A stretch of 48,814 nucleotides of DNA from a virus, in the IMG/VR virus record IMGVR_UViG_3300050821_007486, positions 1 through 48,814 of that record. The stretch is one strand, 5' to 3'. Shown here piece after piece: positions 28,253-37,265 of this stretch. Positions within the stretch are counted from its first letter, which is position 1, and every line of letters starts with the position of its first letter. Both the position numbers and the translations under genes were made by a program. The notes under the pieces are model-generated. The model saw only the letters and a program-made list of their open reading frames with translations, was not told where the DNA came from and made no database searches.

Positions 28253-30060
28253 TGGAAACGATAAATGCCGCAGGCATCTTATTCGTTACTCCAAAGGAAA
28301 AGGGTCTCTTTCTCCAGCGATCCAGCAATGGAGACTTCCCAGGTTATTGGGATCTTCCAGGAGGAAAGCGAGAGGATGGTGAATCTTCTGTTCAAGCAGC
28401 TATACGCGAATGCAGTGAAGAAATCGGGTTTTATCCTTCTGGAAATTTACTTGAGCTGTCAAGACGACAAAGTACAATAGAAGGTGATAGTGATAATCCT
28501 ACCAAAATAGTAGACTATGTTACTTATATTCAAGAAGTAGAAAAAGAATTTGAGCCACCAAAATTAGATGATGAGCATATAGATTGTATTTGGACGCGGC
28601 TAGATAATCCTCCTGAGCCTTTGCACCCTGGTTTAATTGTTTCTTTAGAGAAAATGACTGCTGATGAATTAGGCATCGCAGAATTAATGGTTAAAGGAGA
28701 ATTGACTTCTCCACAGAGATACGCCAATCTTACTCTATTTAATATGCGCATTACTGGTACTGGACTATCTTATCGAAGCGGTATCAAAGAGCATGTGTGG
28801 CGCGACAGTTCAATTTACTTAAATGATAGATTTATTAAGCGTTGTAATGGACTTCCGGTAATATTTGAACATCCTGGAAGGGCTACGTTAAATACACAAG
28901 AATATGTTGATCGTAATGTAGGTTCTGTATTTATACCATATATTAAGGGTGATGAAGTTTGGGGTATAGTAAAGATTTGGGACGAAAATGCCGCATCTAT
29001 TATGGCAGACAATCAGTTATCGACCTCGCCTTGTGTTGTATTAACTGGCGAAGATCAAAAAGTAAAATTTAAGAATGGAGAGAAATTACTAATTGAAGGT
29101 GAACCTAAACTAGTTGATCATTTGGCCGTGTGCCAAGTTGGAGTTTGGGACAAAGGGCAATCGCCGAGAGGCATAGAAACCGCTGAAATGGAGATAGTTA
29201 TGGCAGATGATGATAAAGCAGCGGCCCTCGAAGCCGCCCGCAAGGCTGATGCAGCGAAGGCGCAGAAAGATGAAGATGACGAAAAAGAAAAGGCCGATAA
29301 GGCCAGATTTGATTCTTACTTTGCATCCTTTGCTGACTCGATCAAGGACTCAGTCAAGAAGACCGTGAGCGATGCATGGGACGAGAAGGAGAAGGCCAAA
29401 GAAGATGCTGCAAAAGCTAAGTCTGATGCAGAGGCCAAAGCCAAAGCTGATGCCGCCGCTCGCAAGGATATGAGCGAGGAAGACATCAAAAAGAAAGATG
29501 CTGAAGAAAAAGAAAAGGCTGATAAAGCCAAAGCAGATGCCGAAGCGAAAGCAAAGGCAGATGCTGACGAGAAAGAGAAGGCTGACTCTCGCAAGCGTAT
29601 TGATGAGTTGGCGGCGAAAATTGACTCTTTGCCTCGTCAGATGACTGACGCAGACTATGCCGCTATGGCTGATTCGCAGGTTCGTGCGGATCGGATTTAT
29701 GGCATGCATGGTGGACGCGCGCCACGTCCTCTCGAAGGTGAGAGCCTTATGGGTTATCGTCGCCGAATGGCGAATGATTTGAAGACACACTCTGCTGCGT
29801 GGAAGGCGATCGACCTCAAAGTCATCTCCGATGATGCAGCGTTTGGACTTATTGAAAATACTATTTACAATGATGCTGAACAAGCGGGTCTGCATCCTGT
29901 GTCTGACGATGAAGATTTCCTGCGTGAAATCAAGTCGGAAGACGTGACGGGGCGCAAGATTTCGACATTCGTTGGGCGTCCGATGGCTTGGATGGGCCAA
30001 TTTGCTGCTCCTAAGCGGCAACTTGTCAGCATCTACAACGGGACTAGAATGAACAACTAA
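28252..30060 (+). CDS. Nudix hydrolase fused to DUF2213 maturation protease and scaffold
   Basis: 602 aa with three parts. Residues 1-140: a Nudix domain with an intact Nudix box from G38 to F60 (Gx5Ex7REUxEExGU; E53, E56, E57). Residues about 155-312: DUF2213-like prohead protease region (ITGTGLSYRSGI, CNGLPVIFEHPG, DHLAVCQVG). Residues about 317-480: a long Ala/Lys/Glu/Asp-rich coiled coil typical of scaffolds, then a folded C-terminal tail. The family cleaves capsid scaffold during maturation. The Nudix part could remove nucleotide derivatives or serve a structural role. Confidence 0.8.
   Translation: METINAAGILFVTPKEKGLFLQRSSNGDFPGYWDLPGGKREDGESSVQAAIRECSEEIGFYPSGNLLELSRRQSTIEGDSDNPTKIVDYVTYIQEVEKEFEPPKLDDEHIDCIWTRLDNPPEPLHPGLIVSLEKMTADELGIAELMVKGELTSPQRYANLTLFNMRITGTGLSYRSGIKEHVWRDSSIYLNDRFIKRCNGLPVIFEHPGRATLNTQEYVDRNVGSVFIPYIKGDEVWGIVKIWDENAASIMADNQLSTSPCVVLTGEDQKVKFKNGEKLLIEGEPKLVDHLAVCQVGVWDKGQSPRGIETAEMEIVMADDDKAAALEAARKADAAKAQKDEDDEKEKADKARFDSYFASFADSIKDSVKKTVSDAWDEKEKAKEDAAKAKSDAEAKAKADAAARKDMSEEDIKKKDAEEKEKADKAKADAEAKAKADADEKEKADSRKRIDELAAKIDSLPRQMTDADYAAMADSQVRADRIYGMHGGRAPRPLEGESLMGYRRRMANDLKTHSAAWKAIDLKVISDDAAFGLIENTIYNDAEQAGLHPVSDDEDFLREIKSEDVTGRKISTFVGRPMAWMGQFAAPKRQLVSIYNGTRMNN
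29200..30060 (+). CDS. Possible internal start giving a separate scaffold protein
   Basis: An in-frame ATG (M317 of the fusion) stands at the start of the coiled-coil region with GGAG 6 nt upstream. It would yield a 286-aa scaffold without Nudix and protease parts, like nested scaffold genes in other phages (for example lambda C/Nu3). Confidence 0.5.
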   Translation: MADDDKAAALEAARKADAAKAQKDEDDEKEKADKARFDSYFASFADSIKDSVKKTVSDAWDEKEKAKEDAAKAKSDAEAKAKADAAARKDMSEEDIKKKDAEEKEKADKAKADAEAKAKADADEKEKADSRKRIDELAAKIDSLPRQMTDADYAAMADSQVRADRIYGMHGGRAPRPLEGESLMGYRRRMANDLKTHSAAWKAIDLKVISDDAAFGLIENTIYNDAEQAGLHPVSDDEDFLREIKSEDVTGRKISTFVGRPMAWMGQFAAPKRQLVSIYNGTRMNN

Positions 30061-30097
30061 GTCTCGTTGATCTAACAACAATTAAGGAGCTTGTGTT

Positions 30098-30733
30098 ATG
30101 ATCTCTCTTAATCCGGTTCTTACTAGCAATGCTGCTGATACCTTCAGCGTAACACTTGATGGTATGATGCAGGGTATGGCTATGGACGACCCTGCTATCA
30201 GATATCAATTGACAGGAGGCCAGTTAGCGCCGACTGAAACTCTGCCTATGTTTGGCGGTGTTCCTATCTCTGAATATATTCCACCTATTACTAATATAAT
30301 GGATTCGTCACTTCAAAACTTGATTGCTCGTGCAACTACTGCTCCAACAGTTACTGGTATTAGCGTGTTTAATCAAAATCACGCTATGATAAATACTCCA
30401 CAAAGTCCTGTTCCACAGGCAGATATTGGAATGCTTGTTAACTTCTATAGAAATGGAAGTAGAGCGCGTATTCCATTCGCATTGGATCCAGCTTTCCCAT
30501 TTCCACCTCCTACTGCTCCTGGCATGATTGTTATGCCTACAGCACTTGGATTCAATGTTATTAACCAGTGGGTTTGTGCCCAAGCTAACAATGGTGTTGG
30601 CGGTTTCAATTTGCCTGCTACATATAATGTCATCGGATATAATATTGGCAATTCGATGACTGTTGTCTACAATGCGACGACTGGTTTCGCGGTCTGGAAT
30701 CGTCGTGGCAATACTATTCTTCTCGAAATCTAA
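30098..30733 (+). CDS. Probable capsid decoration/cement protein
   Basis: 211 aa between protease and capsid genes, the usual place for a decoration protein. Strand-rich, hydrophobic, Pro-rich (PFPPPTAPGMIVMP), no charged clusters. AAGGAG before the ATG. The role is from position and composition only. Confidence 0.6.
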   Translation: MISLNPVLTSNAADTFSVTLDGMMQGMAMDDPAIRYQLTGGQLAPTETLPMFGGVPISEYIPPITNIMDSSLQNLIARATTAPTVTGISVFNQNHAMINTPQSPVPQADIGMLVNFYRNGSRARIPFALDPAFPFPPPTAPGMIVMPTALGFNVINQWVCAQANNGVGGFNLPATYNVIGYNIGNSMTVVYNATTGFAVWNRRGNTILLEI

Positions 30734-30762
30734 CCACAAGGGCTCAACAACTGAGGCGCTAC

Positions 30763-30779
30763 ACGCCTCTCAAAAATGA
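30763..30779 (+). promoter_or_regulatory. Hairpin ahead of the capsid gene
   Basis: GAGGCG/CGCCTC with a 5-nt loop, 13 nt before an AGGTGA-type ribosome site. The arms resemble those of the terminator at 26430 but no T-run follows. Might stabilise the capsid message. Confidence 0.6.
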
Positions 30780-30791
30780 GGTGAACTTACA

Positions 30792-31820
30792 ATGGGTAGC
30801 GTCAATCCATCTTATGCAATAGTGAATCCATCATTCGTCGAGCCTGGCATTATTCTTCCTTATGTCCAAGCTTCTGGCGCATTTACAACTTTGGCTGGTG
30901 GCGAGCCGCTTGTCAGATTAGGTGAAGGCGATCTTTATGTTTACATGAAGCGCCTTGACGTCCGCACGCGCATGGCAGCCGGCCAGGCTGCTTACAACCA
31001 ATTGCCAAGCGTCAGTCTTGCGCTCTCGATGATTAGCACGCCTAGCTATCTTATGCGGGTACGTGCTGAATATGACCACCACGACACGGCCGCTATGGGC
31101 AATTGGGGCCTTAACATGGTTGAGGCGCAACGCCTTGGTATGCGACAGGGTCACTTCCAACTTGCTCGAAACGCACTACTTTATGGATTTAATCCAGGGA
31201 ATGGTGAAGGTCTCCTGAATGCACAGGGAGCCAATACTGCTCTATTGCCTCCTGATAGCAATGGTAATGATACCGTCGTTACATACGACAACGGCGAGAT
31301 GGGTGTCTGGTTTATTACACAAATCAGCTTCCTGAAGACAGAAACAAACCAACTCGGAATTGGGCGCCATTTTGTTGTTCTTGGACCGCAGAGAACTTTG
31401 GCGGCAATGGAATATCAAAACATCGTGCAGATCGTTCAGTTCCAACGTGAAGGTGCTGGTTCTGTTTCTACCAAGGGTATGTTTGAAACTGTTCTTACCA
31501 ACAATGGTGACACTATTGATTGGGTCTATGACGATACTTTGTTGGGCAAGGGTGTTGGCGGCGGCCAAAATGATGCCGTTGTTATTGTTATGCCAGAGGT
31601 CAAGAAGCCAGTTGGCAGCAAAATAAACACTAATGAAATTGCGAAGATTGCACCTGGAATAGAGGCTTGCACCTTGATGTATGCAGATATGGCCGCGCCT
31701 CGTGAAATTCCTACTCCTCTCGCCGGCGGCGCCATTGATGTTCTATCTGAGTGGCGCATCACTTCGGGCTGGGGCGTCCGTCCTGAAGCAGTACTCATTC
31801 TTACTATGCAGTATCAGTAA
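30792..31820 (+). CDS. Major capsid protein (DUF2184 family)
   Basis: 342 aa. Resembles the DUF2184 capsid family, which travels with DUF1073 portals and DUF2213 proteases: GEGDLYVYMKRLDVRTRM, an AMGNWGLNMVEAQRLGMRQG segment and a C-terminal SEWRITSGWGVRPEAVLIL. HK97-fold shell protein. Preceded by a hairpin and GAGGTGA. Confidence 0.85.
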   Translation: MGSVNPSYAIVNPSFVEPGIILPYVQASGAFTTLAGGEPLVRLGEGDLYVYMKRLDVRTRMAAGQAAYNQLPSVSLALSMISTPSYLMRVRAEYDHHDTAAMGNWGLNMVEAQRLGMRQGHFQLARNALLYGFNPGNGEGLLNAQGANTALLPPDSNGNDTVVTYDNGEMGVWFITQISFLKTETNQLGIGRHFVVLGPQRTLAAMEYQNIVQIVQFQREGAGSVSTKGMFETVLTNNGDTIDWVYDDTLLGKGVGGGQNDAVVIVMPEVKKPVGSKINTNEIAKIAPGIEACTLMYADMAAPREIPTPLAGGAIDVLSEWRITSGWGVRPEAVLILTMQYQ

Positions 31821-31874
31821 TCAATAATTATCCGGCAAGGTTAGCGCAACCTGAATGACGGATGATCCTGGCGG

Positions 31875-31895
31875 CCGCGGATTGCTACCCCGCGG
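31875..31895 (+). promoter_or_regulatory. Hairpin between capsid and next gene
   Basis: CCGCGG/CCGCGG arms with a 9-nt loop, 14 nt before AAGGA of the 31923 gene; no T-run. Another small stem AGGTT/AACCT lies about 30 nt upstream. Confidence 0.55.
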
Positions 31896-31922
31896 TCAGC
31901 CTTGGTAGCAAGGATAAATACA

Positions 31923-32492
31923 GTGCTTATGTTCATTGCAAATGGAATGCATCAGACTTTAAGCTTCCAATATCGCTTGCCTGAGTATAAGACTTATCGC
32001 CAACAGAGAGTTCCTATTGGTGGACAGATAAGGCTTTCTGGTGAATTAAACGAAAAGCAAATTGATATTATTGCGCAGTTCCATCAGAAATATGGGATGG
32101 TTAAAGCATCTGAAATTCAAATGTTTAAAGGATATTATATACCATATGTTTATTCTGTTGACGCTCCTATTTCCGCAGAAATCATTATGGAACTCATTGT
32201 TCAAAATAGAGAATATAATAGATTATTGGGTGAGAAACTACGTGCTGAAGCAGCTATTGCTGTGAATGCTTTGATTGAGGAAAATGCTGGAGAAAAACTT
32301 ACTAGCTTTGAAATGGAAATTTTCGAGAAAACTGATAAGAACAGAGAGGAACAACCGATTGGTGAAAAGATTGTGATTACTAGGTCAAAAGAACGTGGCG
32401 CTCCTCAAGACCCAGGTACTGGAAAGGGACCGTTGGGCATCGTAACTGATTTCTTGCGTCCTAAACAAACTATCAAAAAATCTGTATTTTAA
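31923..32492 (+). CDS. Head-associated hypothetical protein
   Basis: 189 aa from a GTG 8 nt after AAGGA; a TTG at 31902 and an ATG at 31929 are alternatives. Mixed strands and helices, charged C-terminus (KIVITRSKERGAPQD). Its place after the capsid suggests a vertex, completion or chaperone function; no family recognised. Confidence 0.6.
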   Translation: MLMFIANGMHQTLSFQYRLPEYKTYRQQRVPIGGQIRLSGELNEKQIDIIAQFHQKYGMVKASEIQMFKGYYIPYVYSVDAPISAEIIMELIVQNREYNRLLGEKLRAEAAIAVNALIEENAGEKLTSFEMEIFEKTDKNREEQPIGEKIVITRSKERGAPQDPGTGKGPLGIVTDFLRPKQTIKKSVF

Positions 32493-32965
32493 TGGCATCG
32501 CCTGAAACTCATCCAACACTACCTGGGTATATAAGATGGATCAGGAATATCATGCAAGTTCCAGAAACTGTATTACCGAATAATAGCCCATATATTGAAA
32601 TATCTTATGATTTAGCACTTGAAATAGTTAATATGTACATATTGTTTGCCAGTCCAATTGTTTATACTCAATGTGTTTATAATCTAGGTGCTGATTACTT
32701 AGTACAAATGGCGCAAGATAATCCCAATTTGCCTCCGCCACTTAATACATATTGGGCAGATTTGCGAGATTCTTTGGGTATTAATAGCTTCTTGCCTGGG
32801 TTGGTGAATACTGCTGAAGATCAAGGAACGTCTGCTGGTTTGCAATTGTTAGCGAGTATGGAAAATCTAACAATTGCTGACTTGCAGCAGCTGAAAACAC
32901 CATGGGGCCGCGTGTACTTAGGTTTGGCACAAAGTGTCGGGTCGATGTGGGGAATCACCTTCTAA
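32492..32965 (+). CDS. Probable head-tail connector-region protein
   Basis: 157 aa, start coupled to the upstream stop (TAATG). Helical and aromatic (YIRWIRNIM, YDLALEIVNMYILF). Size and position are consistent with a connector/adaptor, but I cannot assign a family. Confidence 0.6.
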   Translation: MASPETHPTLPGYIRWIRNIMQVPETVLPNNSPYIEISYDLALEIVNMYILFASPIVYTQCVYNLGADYLVQMAQDNPNLPPPLNTYWADLRDSLGINSFLPGLVNTAEDQGTSAGLQLLASMENLTIADLQQLKTPWGRVYLGLAQSVGSMWGITF

Positions 32966-33255
32966 TGCCCGCAATTAAATATCCTAATGATCGTAGAGAT
33001 CCAGCTGGTGCTATACCTGTTTATATAGTGGCTACTCCTCCTGTTGGTCCTCCTTGGCCTAATAAGCAAAACAATGGTGGCATTCCTGTCAATTTCACTG
33101 CTGTTGGAACAGAAGCGGCGTCTGGACCTATTCCGGTCAGGATTGTTACAGGTACAGGCCCAGGACCGAAATGGCCCTCAGATCAAGGGCAAGATGCTGG
33201 TGCTATTCCTGTATATAATTCTCCAGCAGGTATGCCTGTGTGGGATGCTACTTAG
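32965..33255 (+). CDS. Small Pro/Gly-rich virion protein
   Basis: 96 aa, TAATG-coupled. It has an internal repeat: GAIPVYIVATP, GGIPVNFTAVG, GPIPVRIVTG, GAIPVYNSPAG, i.e. four GxIPV strands linked by Pro/Gly stretches. Such repeated strands suggest a surface or fibre-like virion part. Confidence 0.6.
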   Translation: MPAIKYPNDRRDPAGAIPVYIVATPPVGPPWPNKQNNGGIPVNFTAVGTEAASGPIPVRIVTGTGPGPKWPSDQGQDAGAIPVYNSPAGMPVWDAT

Positions 33256-33264
33256 GAGCCTGCT

Positions 33265-33687
33265 GTGAAGAAGATAAATTGGCGTGGCCAAAATAAAAGA
33301 TATGCAGTTGCTAGAACTCCATATCCATCGCCATATGCAGTTATTGATTTTCCTCCTAATCCTAGTATTGGTGATCAATTTGTAGCGCCAAATGGTTCTA
33401 CTTACGAGTGGGACGGTACTGTTTGGATAGGTATTGTCCCAGTTATATCTGGTGGCGCTGTTATTCCGATTGATGCTAACCCTCCGATTGGAGCAGTATC
33501 AGGGCAGCTTTGGTGGCGCAACGATCCTGATGGCGTCATGTATATCCTTTACGACGATGGCACTTCGACGCAGTGGGTTCCGACTCAGCCTCCTGGTGGT
33601 GGCGCTGCGGGTATCCCAGAAGCACCGCAAGATGGCAATATGTATGTCCGTCAAGACGGTCAATGGGTAGCTGTTACTATCCCATAG
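33265..33687 (+). CDS. Virion surface/head-fibre-like protein
   Basis: 140 aa, GTG start after GGAG. Contains PPNPSIGDQFVAPNGSTYEWD and a second PPIGAVSGQLWWRNDPDG, then QDGNMYVRQDGQWV: short beta modules common in phage fibres and surface proteins. Function inferred. Confidence 0.6.
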   Translation: MKKINWRGQNKRYAVARTPYPSPYAVIDFPPNPSIGDQFVAPNGSTYEWDGTVWIGIVPVISGGAVIPIDANPPIGAVSGQLWWRNDPDGVMYILYDDGTSTQWVPTQPPGGGAAGIPEAPQDGNMYVRQDGQWVAVTIP

Positions 33688-33695
33688 GAGTTGAT

Positions 33696-34055
33696 ATGCC
33701 ACAGTATCCTTTAGTATATACTGAAGCGCAAGCTGCTAAATATTGGGGTATTCGTGTAGATTTTCCACCTCCACCTGTATTACCACCAGTTGTTACTCCA
33801 GCCACATTTGATATAGTTCTTCCAGTTGCGCCTGCTGATTCTGTTGGAATTGTGCAGGCAAGTGGAAATCCAACTGCCTTTGCGATTACTGGTGGTAATG
33901 CTAATGGCTATTATCAAATTGCTAATAGTGGTCTTATTGTTGTCACAACAGCAGGATCAACTGGAATAGTTGCTGGAACTGATACATTGACAGTTACAGC
34001 AAGTAATGCTGGCGGTACAAGCCCTGGCGCTACTATCACTATTAACGTAACTTGA
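33696..34055 (+). CDS. Ig/cadherin-like virion protein
   Basis: 119 aa from the ATG at 33696 (AGGAG upstream). N-terminal MPQYPLVYTEAQAAKYWGI resembles the start of the next protein; residues about 40-119 form a bacterial Ig-like repeat (NPTAFAITGG, DTLTVTASNAGGTSPGATI). Likely a displayed capsid or neck ornament. Confidence 0.65.
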   Translation: MPQYPLVYTEAQAAKYWGIRVDFPPPPVLPPVVTPATFDIVLPVAPADSVGIVQASGNPTAFAITGGNANGYYQIANSGLIVVTTAGSTGIVAGTDTLTVTASNAGGTSPGATITINVT

Positions 34056-34062
34056 GGTTACT

Positions 34063-34290
34063 ATGCCACAGAACCTTAGAACTGTAACTCCTGAATATGC
34101 AAAGAAAGTATATGGGATTATTGTTATTCAAAATGCTCCGCCACCTTTTCGAGATGATCCAGGTGATCCTACTTTGATGCCTTCTCCACGAGAGAAGAAA
34201 ATTGATGTAATTTGGAGTGATGGTACAATGCCACCATTGCTACCGCAAAGTGAAGATCAACCTACTACAAATGGACATAATCTATTCTAA
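34063..34290 (+). CDS. Hypothetical virion protein, 75 aa
   Basis: Begins MPQNLRTVTPEYAKKVYGIIV, alignable with the N-terminus of the preceding gene, then a Pro-rich tail. Possibly a duplicated anchoring segment that lost its Ig-like domain. Coupled to the next gene (TAATG). Confidence 0.55.
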   Translation: MPQNLRTVTPEYAKKVYGIIVIQNAPPPFRDDPGDPTLMPSPREKKIDVIWSDGTMPPLLPQSEDQPTTNGHNLF

Positions 34291-34778
34291 TGGCAAGTAA
34301 TCTAACATTACATATGGGTTTTCTTAATACTCCATATACTGATGAAGCTAGACAAGCTCCAGCTAGATTTGCTAAATCTGTTGAAAGATTAAAGCGTAGG
34401 CGCAGCTTTTCCAGAACGATGACTGCTGAGAAAGTAAGTAAAATTCTGGAAGGTAAATATAACATAGTTGAAACATTTAATGAGATATATGAGGATGATA
34501 TAAACGCTCTAATACATGAAGGATTTAAAGAAGTCGCTGAGCATGTGATTATGAACAAAGGTGGTGATACTAGAGCTAAAATGAAGAATTTGATGAAACC
34601 TTATACAAATCAAGTGCAGCGCATGTTTAAAGCATTTATAGATGATGAAGAAATGAACAATATGGTCCCTGGAGTTCCTACAAAAGTATCAATTAAAGGG
34701 CGTAGAGGTAGAAGGCCAGGTCCATCCTTCTTAAGGACTGGTATCTATAAAGCATCGTTTAGAGCGTGGGTTGAATGA
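34290..34778 (+). CDS. Probable neck/tail-completion protein
   Basis: 162 aa, basic. The C-terminal GPSFLRTGIYKASFRAWVE looks like the terminal strand region of HK97 gp10-type neck proteins, preceded by a helical core. Position between head and sheath genes fits. Moderate to weak assignment. Confidence 0.5.
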   Translation: MASNLTLHMGFLNTPYTDEARQAPARFAKSVERLKRRRSFSRTMTAEKVSKILEGKYNIVETFNEIYEDDINALIHEGFKEVAEHVIMNKGGDTRAKMKNLMKPYTNQVQRMFKAFIDDEEMNNMVPGVPTKVSIKGRRGRRPGPSFLRTGIYKASFRAWVE

Positions 34779-35782
34779 CAACAGTCAACGACGCTATTAA
34801 TGGTGCACAAGGCCCTTTGGGCGCTACATTAGCTGCTGGTGTTAAAACTCTTTCTGCTGATACTCAAATTACATTTCTTCTCTATCGAAAATTGGTATTG
34901 CCTTTAGATGGTTATGTTTTCTGGGTTAGAAATAATCTTACATTACCTACTCAACCTATATATCCTGTTCCAACAGATTCAGTAATTGTACATGGCTCTT
35001 TGCATTATTCAACAGAAATTGGGCAAGAAGAAGATGCCACTATAGGATACAATACTGTTGTATTCACTGCATTATCTGGTATAGATGCGTTCCAAGAAAT
35101 TACTCCAAAATATATGTATATTGCTACTTATCAAGGAATTAGATTTGCTTTTAGCTCACACGGTAAATATTATGAGCAGGCAGGTCTTTGGCATTATATG
35201 GGTGTTGCGGTAACGTCGATCACCGACATACAAATCATCGATGATGTGGCGCAACTTCCATCTGAACAGATAGTCTCTAATTCATTACCTATATGGTTGG
35301 CAATGCCTTCTTACAAGCCTCCATATCCTGGATTTACTTGTCCATTTACTTTGTATCCATCTTTTCTTATTCCGCAGAATGAACCTCCTCCTTATGGAGC
35401 AGTTCATATTGATGATACAAAGGCTCTTCAAGCTATTGCAATGTTAGGCCCAAGATTATCTAGCAGTCAACTAGCTTGGGAGAAAGTTACTATAACAACT
35501 TATGGCGTAGATAATGATGATATAATTACCTTTTTAAATTTTATTGTTCAGTATAGTAGCGATTGGAGTTTGATTGGTATTCGCAATATGCCTATTGTTT
35601 GTGATGTTAAGAGAGAGCAATCAGAGTTGCAGGTTATAGCCCAAAAGAAAGAAATTGTAGTTGAGGTTAACTATCTTCAACTATCTGTGCGTGATGTAGC
35701 TCGACAGTACATCAAAAGTTGTATTGTTGATTACAACCCTGAAGATTTGAAGACTAGAAGTAAGTCTCACAAAGCTGCATAG
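34775..35782 (+). CDS. Hypothetical structural protein upstream of the sheath
   Basis: 335 aa. Strand-rich with aromatic, Pro-rich loops (WLAMPSYKPPYPGFTCPF). Proteins of this size sit just before DUF3383 sheath genes in related phages; perhaps a tail terminator or neck protein. Overlaps the upstream gene by 4 nt. Confidence 0.6.
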   Translation: MTTVNDAINGAQGPLGATLAAGVKTLSADTQITFLLYRKLVLPLDGYVFWVRNNLTLPTQPIYPVPTDSVIVHGSLHYSTEIGQEEDATIGYNTVVFTALSGIDAFQEITPKYMYIATYQGIRFAFSSHGKYYEQAGLWHYMGVAVTSITDIQIIDDVAQLPSEQIVSNSLPIWLAMPSYKPPYPGFTCPFTLYPSFLIPQNEPPPYGAVHIDDTKALQAIAMLGPRLSSSQLAWEKVTITTYGVDNDDIITFLNFIVQYSSDWSLIGIRNMPIVCDVKREQSELQVIAQKKEIVVEVNYLQLSVRDVARQYIKSCIVDYNPEDLKTRSKSHKAA

Positions 35783-35793
35783 GAGTAGCTCTG

Positions 35794-37236
35794 ATGCCAA
35801 CCGATCCCAATAGCATCGTAACAGTTCAAGTTAATACTATTTTAGCACCAACTGCTCCTGATCTTCAGCAGAGTGGAGCTATTCTTAGCTTTGGTGGTAC
35901 TAACACTTCTGTTGGTACAGAATCATTTCTTACAGTATTTGAAGATTTGGCGCCTATTTTATCTGATCCATTTCCGCTTGCTAGTGCAGTTTGGGCTGCT
36001 GGTGAGGTTACTGTTACAACCTTAAACCCTCTTCCTCCTTCTACTGGTGGTCCTGGAACCATTATTCAAACTCTTATAACTGGGTTTGTGCCAACTGGTT
36101 ATAATGGCAATTTTGCTTGCACTGTTACTGGCGCTAATACATTTACTTATGGTGTTATTCCTGATCCAGGTGTTACGATAACTGTTGGACAAGCCCAACT
36201 TGCTGCGGCGGCACAACTTAATGCTCAAGTGTCTAGTTTCTTTAGACAAGGAACTAATGCTGGCGTTACTGTTCTTGAACTTGGATTTCATACTTCTTTT
36301 GGCAATGAACTTGTTACATTCGAGAATTTTCTTAATACTAATTCTTTGGCATTTTATGGTTATCTATTGCCATATTGGTGGGGTTCCGCTGCCAATATTC
36401 CACAATTTATTACTCTGGCAGAGCAATTTATCAATCCAGAAGCGATGCAGTATTTCTTTTTAACGCTCAATCCTGGAACGGAAGGTTTGATTCCAAATAC
36501 ACTTAAATGCGTTGTTCAATTGATGGAAGCACCATCAGTTGCTGCTGTTCGCGATGCTACATTACCAGGATTATATGCAGAATTTACAATAGCAGGTTTG
36601 TTTTATTGGGCAATGCAATTTAAAGCAACTGCTGTGACGCGTGTGTCTCCGATGTGCTTCAAGTACATCTATGGTGTTACACCGTACCCATTACAGAACA
36701 ATGGGCCTCTTCTTGTTTCTTTCAAACAGTTGAATGTCAACTATATTCAAACTGGAGCAGAAGGTGGAATTAACTACACCAACATTTACCAGGGCGTGAC
36801 AGCAGATGGATTTGACTACTTTAACTGGTGGTGGACGATTGACTGGGTCCAGATTAATGCTAATGTGGCTCTCTCGAACGCTATTATCAATGGAGCGAAT
36901 AATCCTACTGCGCCGCTGTATTATGATCAAAATGGTATCAGCTTCCTTGAATCTGTCCTTGCCGCAGTAATGACAAGTGGTGTGCAATTAGGCATGGTGA
37001 ATGGTCCTGTTGTACAGACTGGTTACGATCCAGTTTCGCTTTCTCAGCAGATTCAAATTGGCACATTTGAAGCTACGTGCAATGTGAATGCTGTACCGTT
37101 CTTGGCATATTCTCAGATTAATCCTGATGATTATGGACGAGGAGAATATGATGGATTGAGCACGTTGTTTATTCCTGCACGTGGCTTCGTCCATATTCTT
37201 GTCGTTGTAACTGCAACTGACATTGTGACAAACTAA
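35794..37236 (+). CDS. Tail sheath protein (DUF3383 family)
   Basis: 480 aa. The C-terminus has the DUF3383 signature: NVNAVPFLAYSQINPDDYGR, a GEYDGLSTLFIPARGF segment and hydrophobic final strand; the middle has an SLAFYGYLLPYW-type segment. Contractile sheath, so the phage is myovirus-like. Residues about 70-128 carry an inserted module (PTGYNGNFACTVTG, NTFTYGVIPDPG) also seen in a baseplate protein. Confidence 0.85.
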   Translation: MPTDPNSIVTVQVNTILAPTAPDLQQSGAILSFGGTNTSVGTESFLTVFEDLAPILSDPFPLASAVWAAGEVTVTTLNPLPPSTGGPGTIIQTLITGFVPTGYNGNFACTVTGANTFTYGVIPDPGVTITVGQAQLAAAAQLNAQVSSFFRQGTNAGVTVLELGFHTSFGNELVTFENFLNTNSLAFYGYLLPYWWGSAANIPQFITLAEQFINPEAMQYFFLTLNPGTEGLIPNTLKCVVQLMEAPSVAAVRDATLPGLYAEFTIAGLFYWAMQFKATAVTRVSPMCFKYIYGVTPYPLQNNGPLLVSFKQLNVNYIQTGAEGGINYTNIYQGVTADGFDYFNWWWTIDWVQINANVALSNAIINGANNPTAPLYYDQNGISFLESVLAAVMTSGVQLGMVNGPVVQTGYDPVSLSQQIQIGTFEATCNVNAVPFLAYSQINPDDYGRGEYDGLSTLFIPARGFVHILVVVTATDIVTN

Positions 37237-37265
37237 TCGAAATCTTGTCATAGGAGACAACGGCC

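Noticed and set aside
29316-30081. 243-aa leftward frame over the scaffold region
   Set aside because: Shadow of the repetitive coiled-coil coding sequence.
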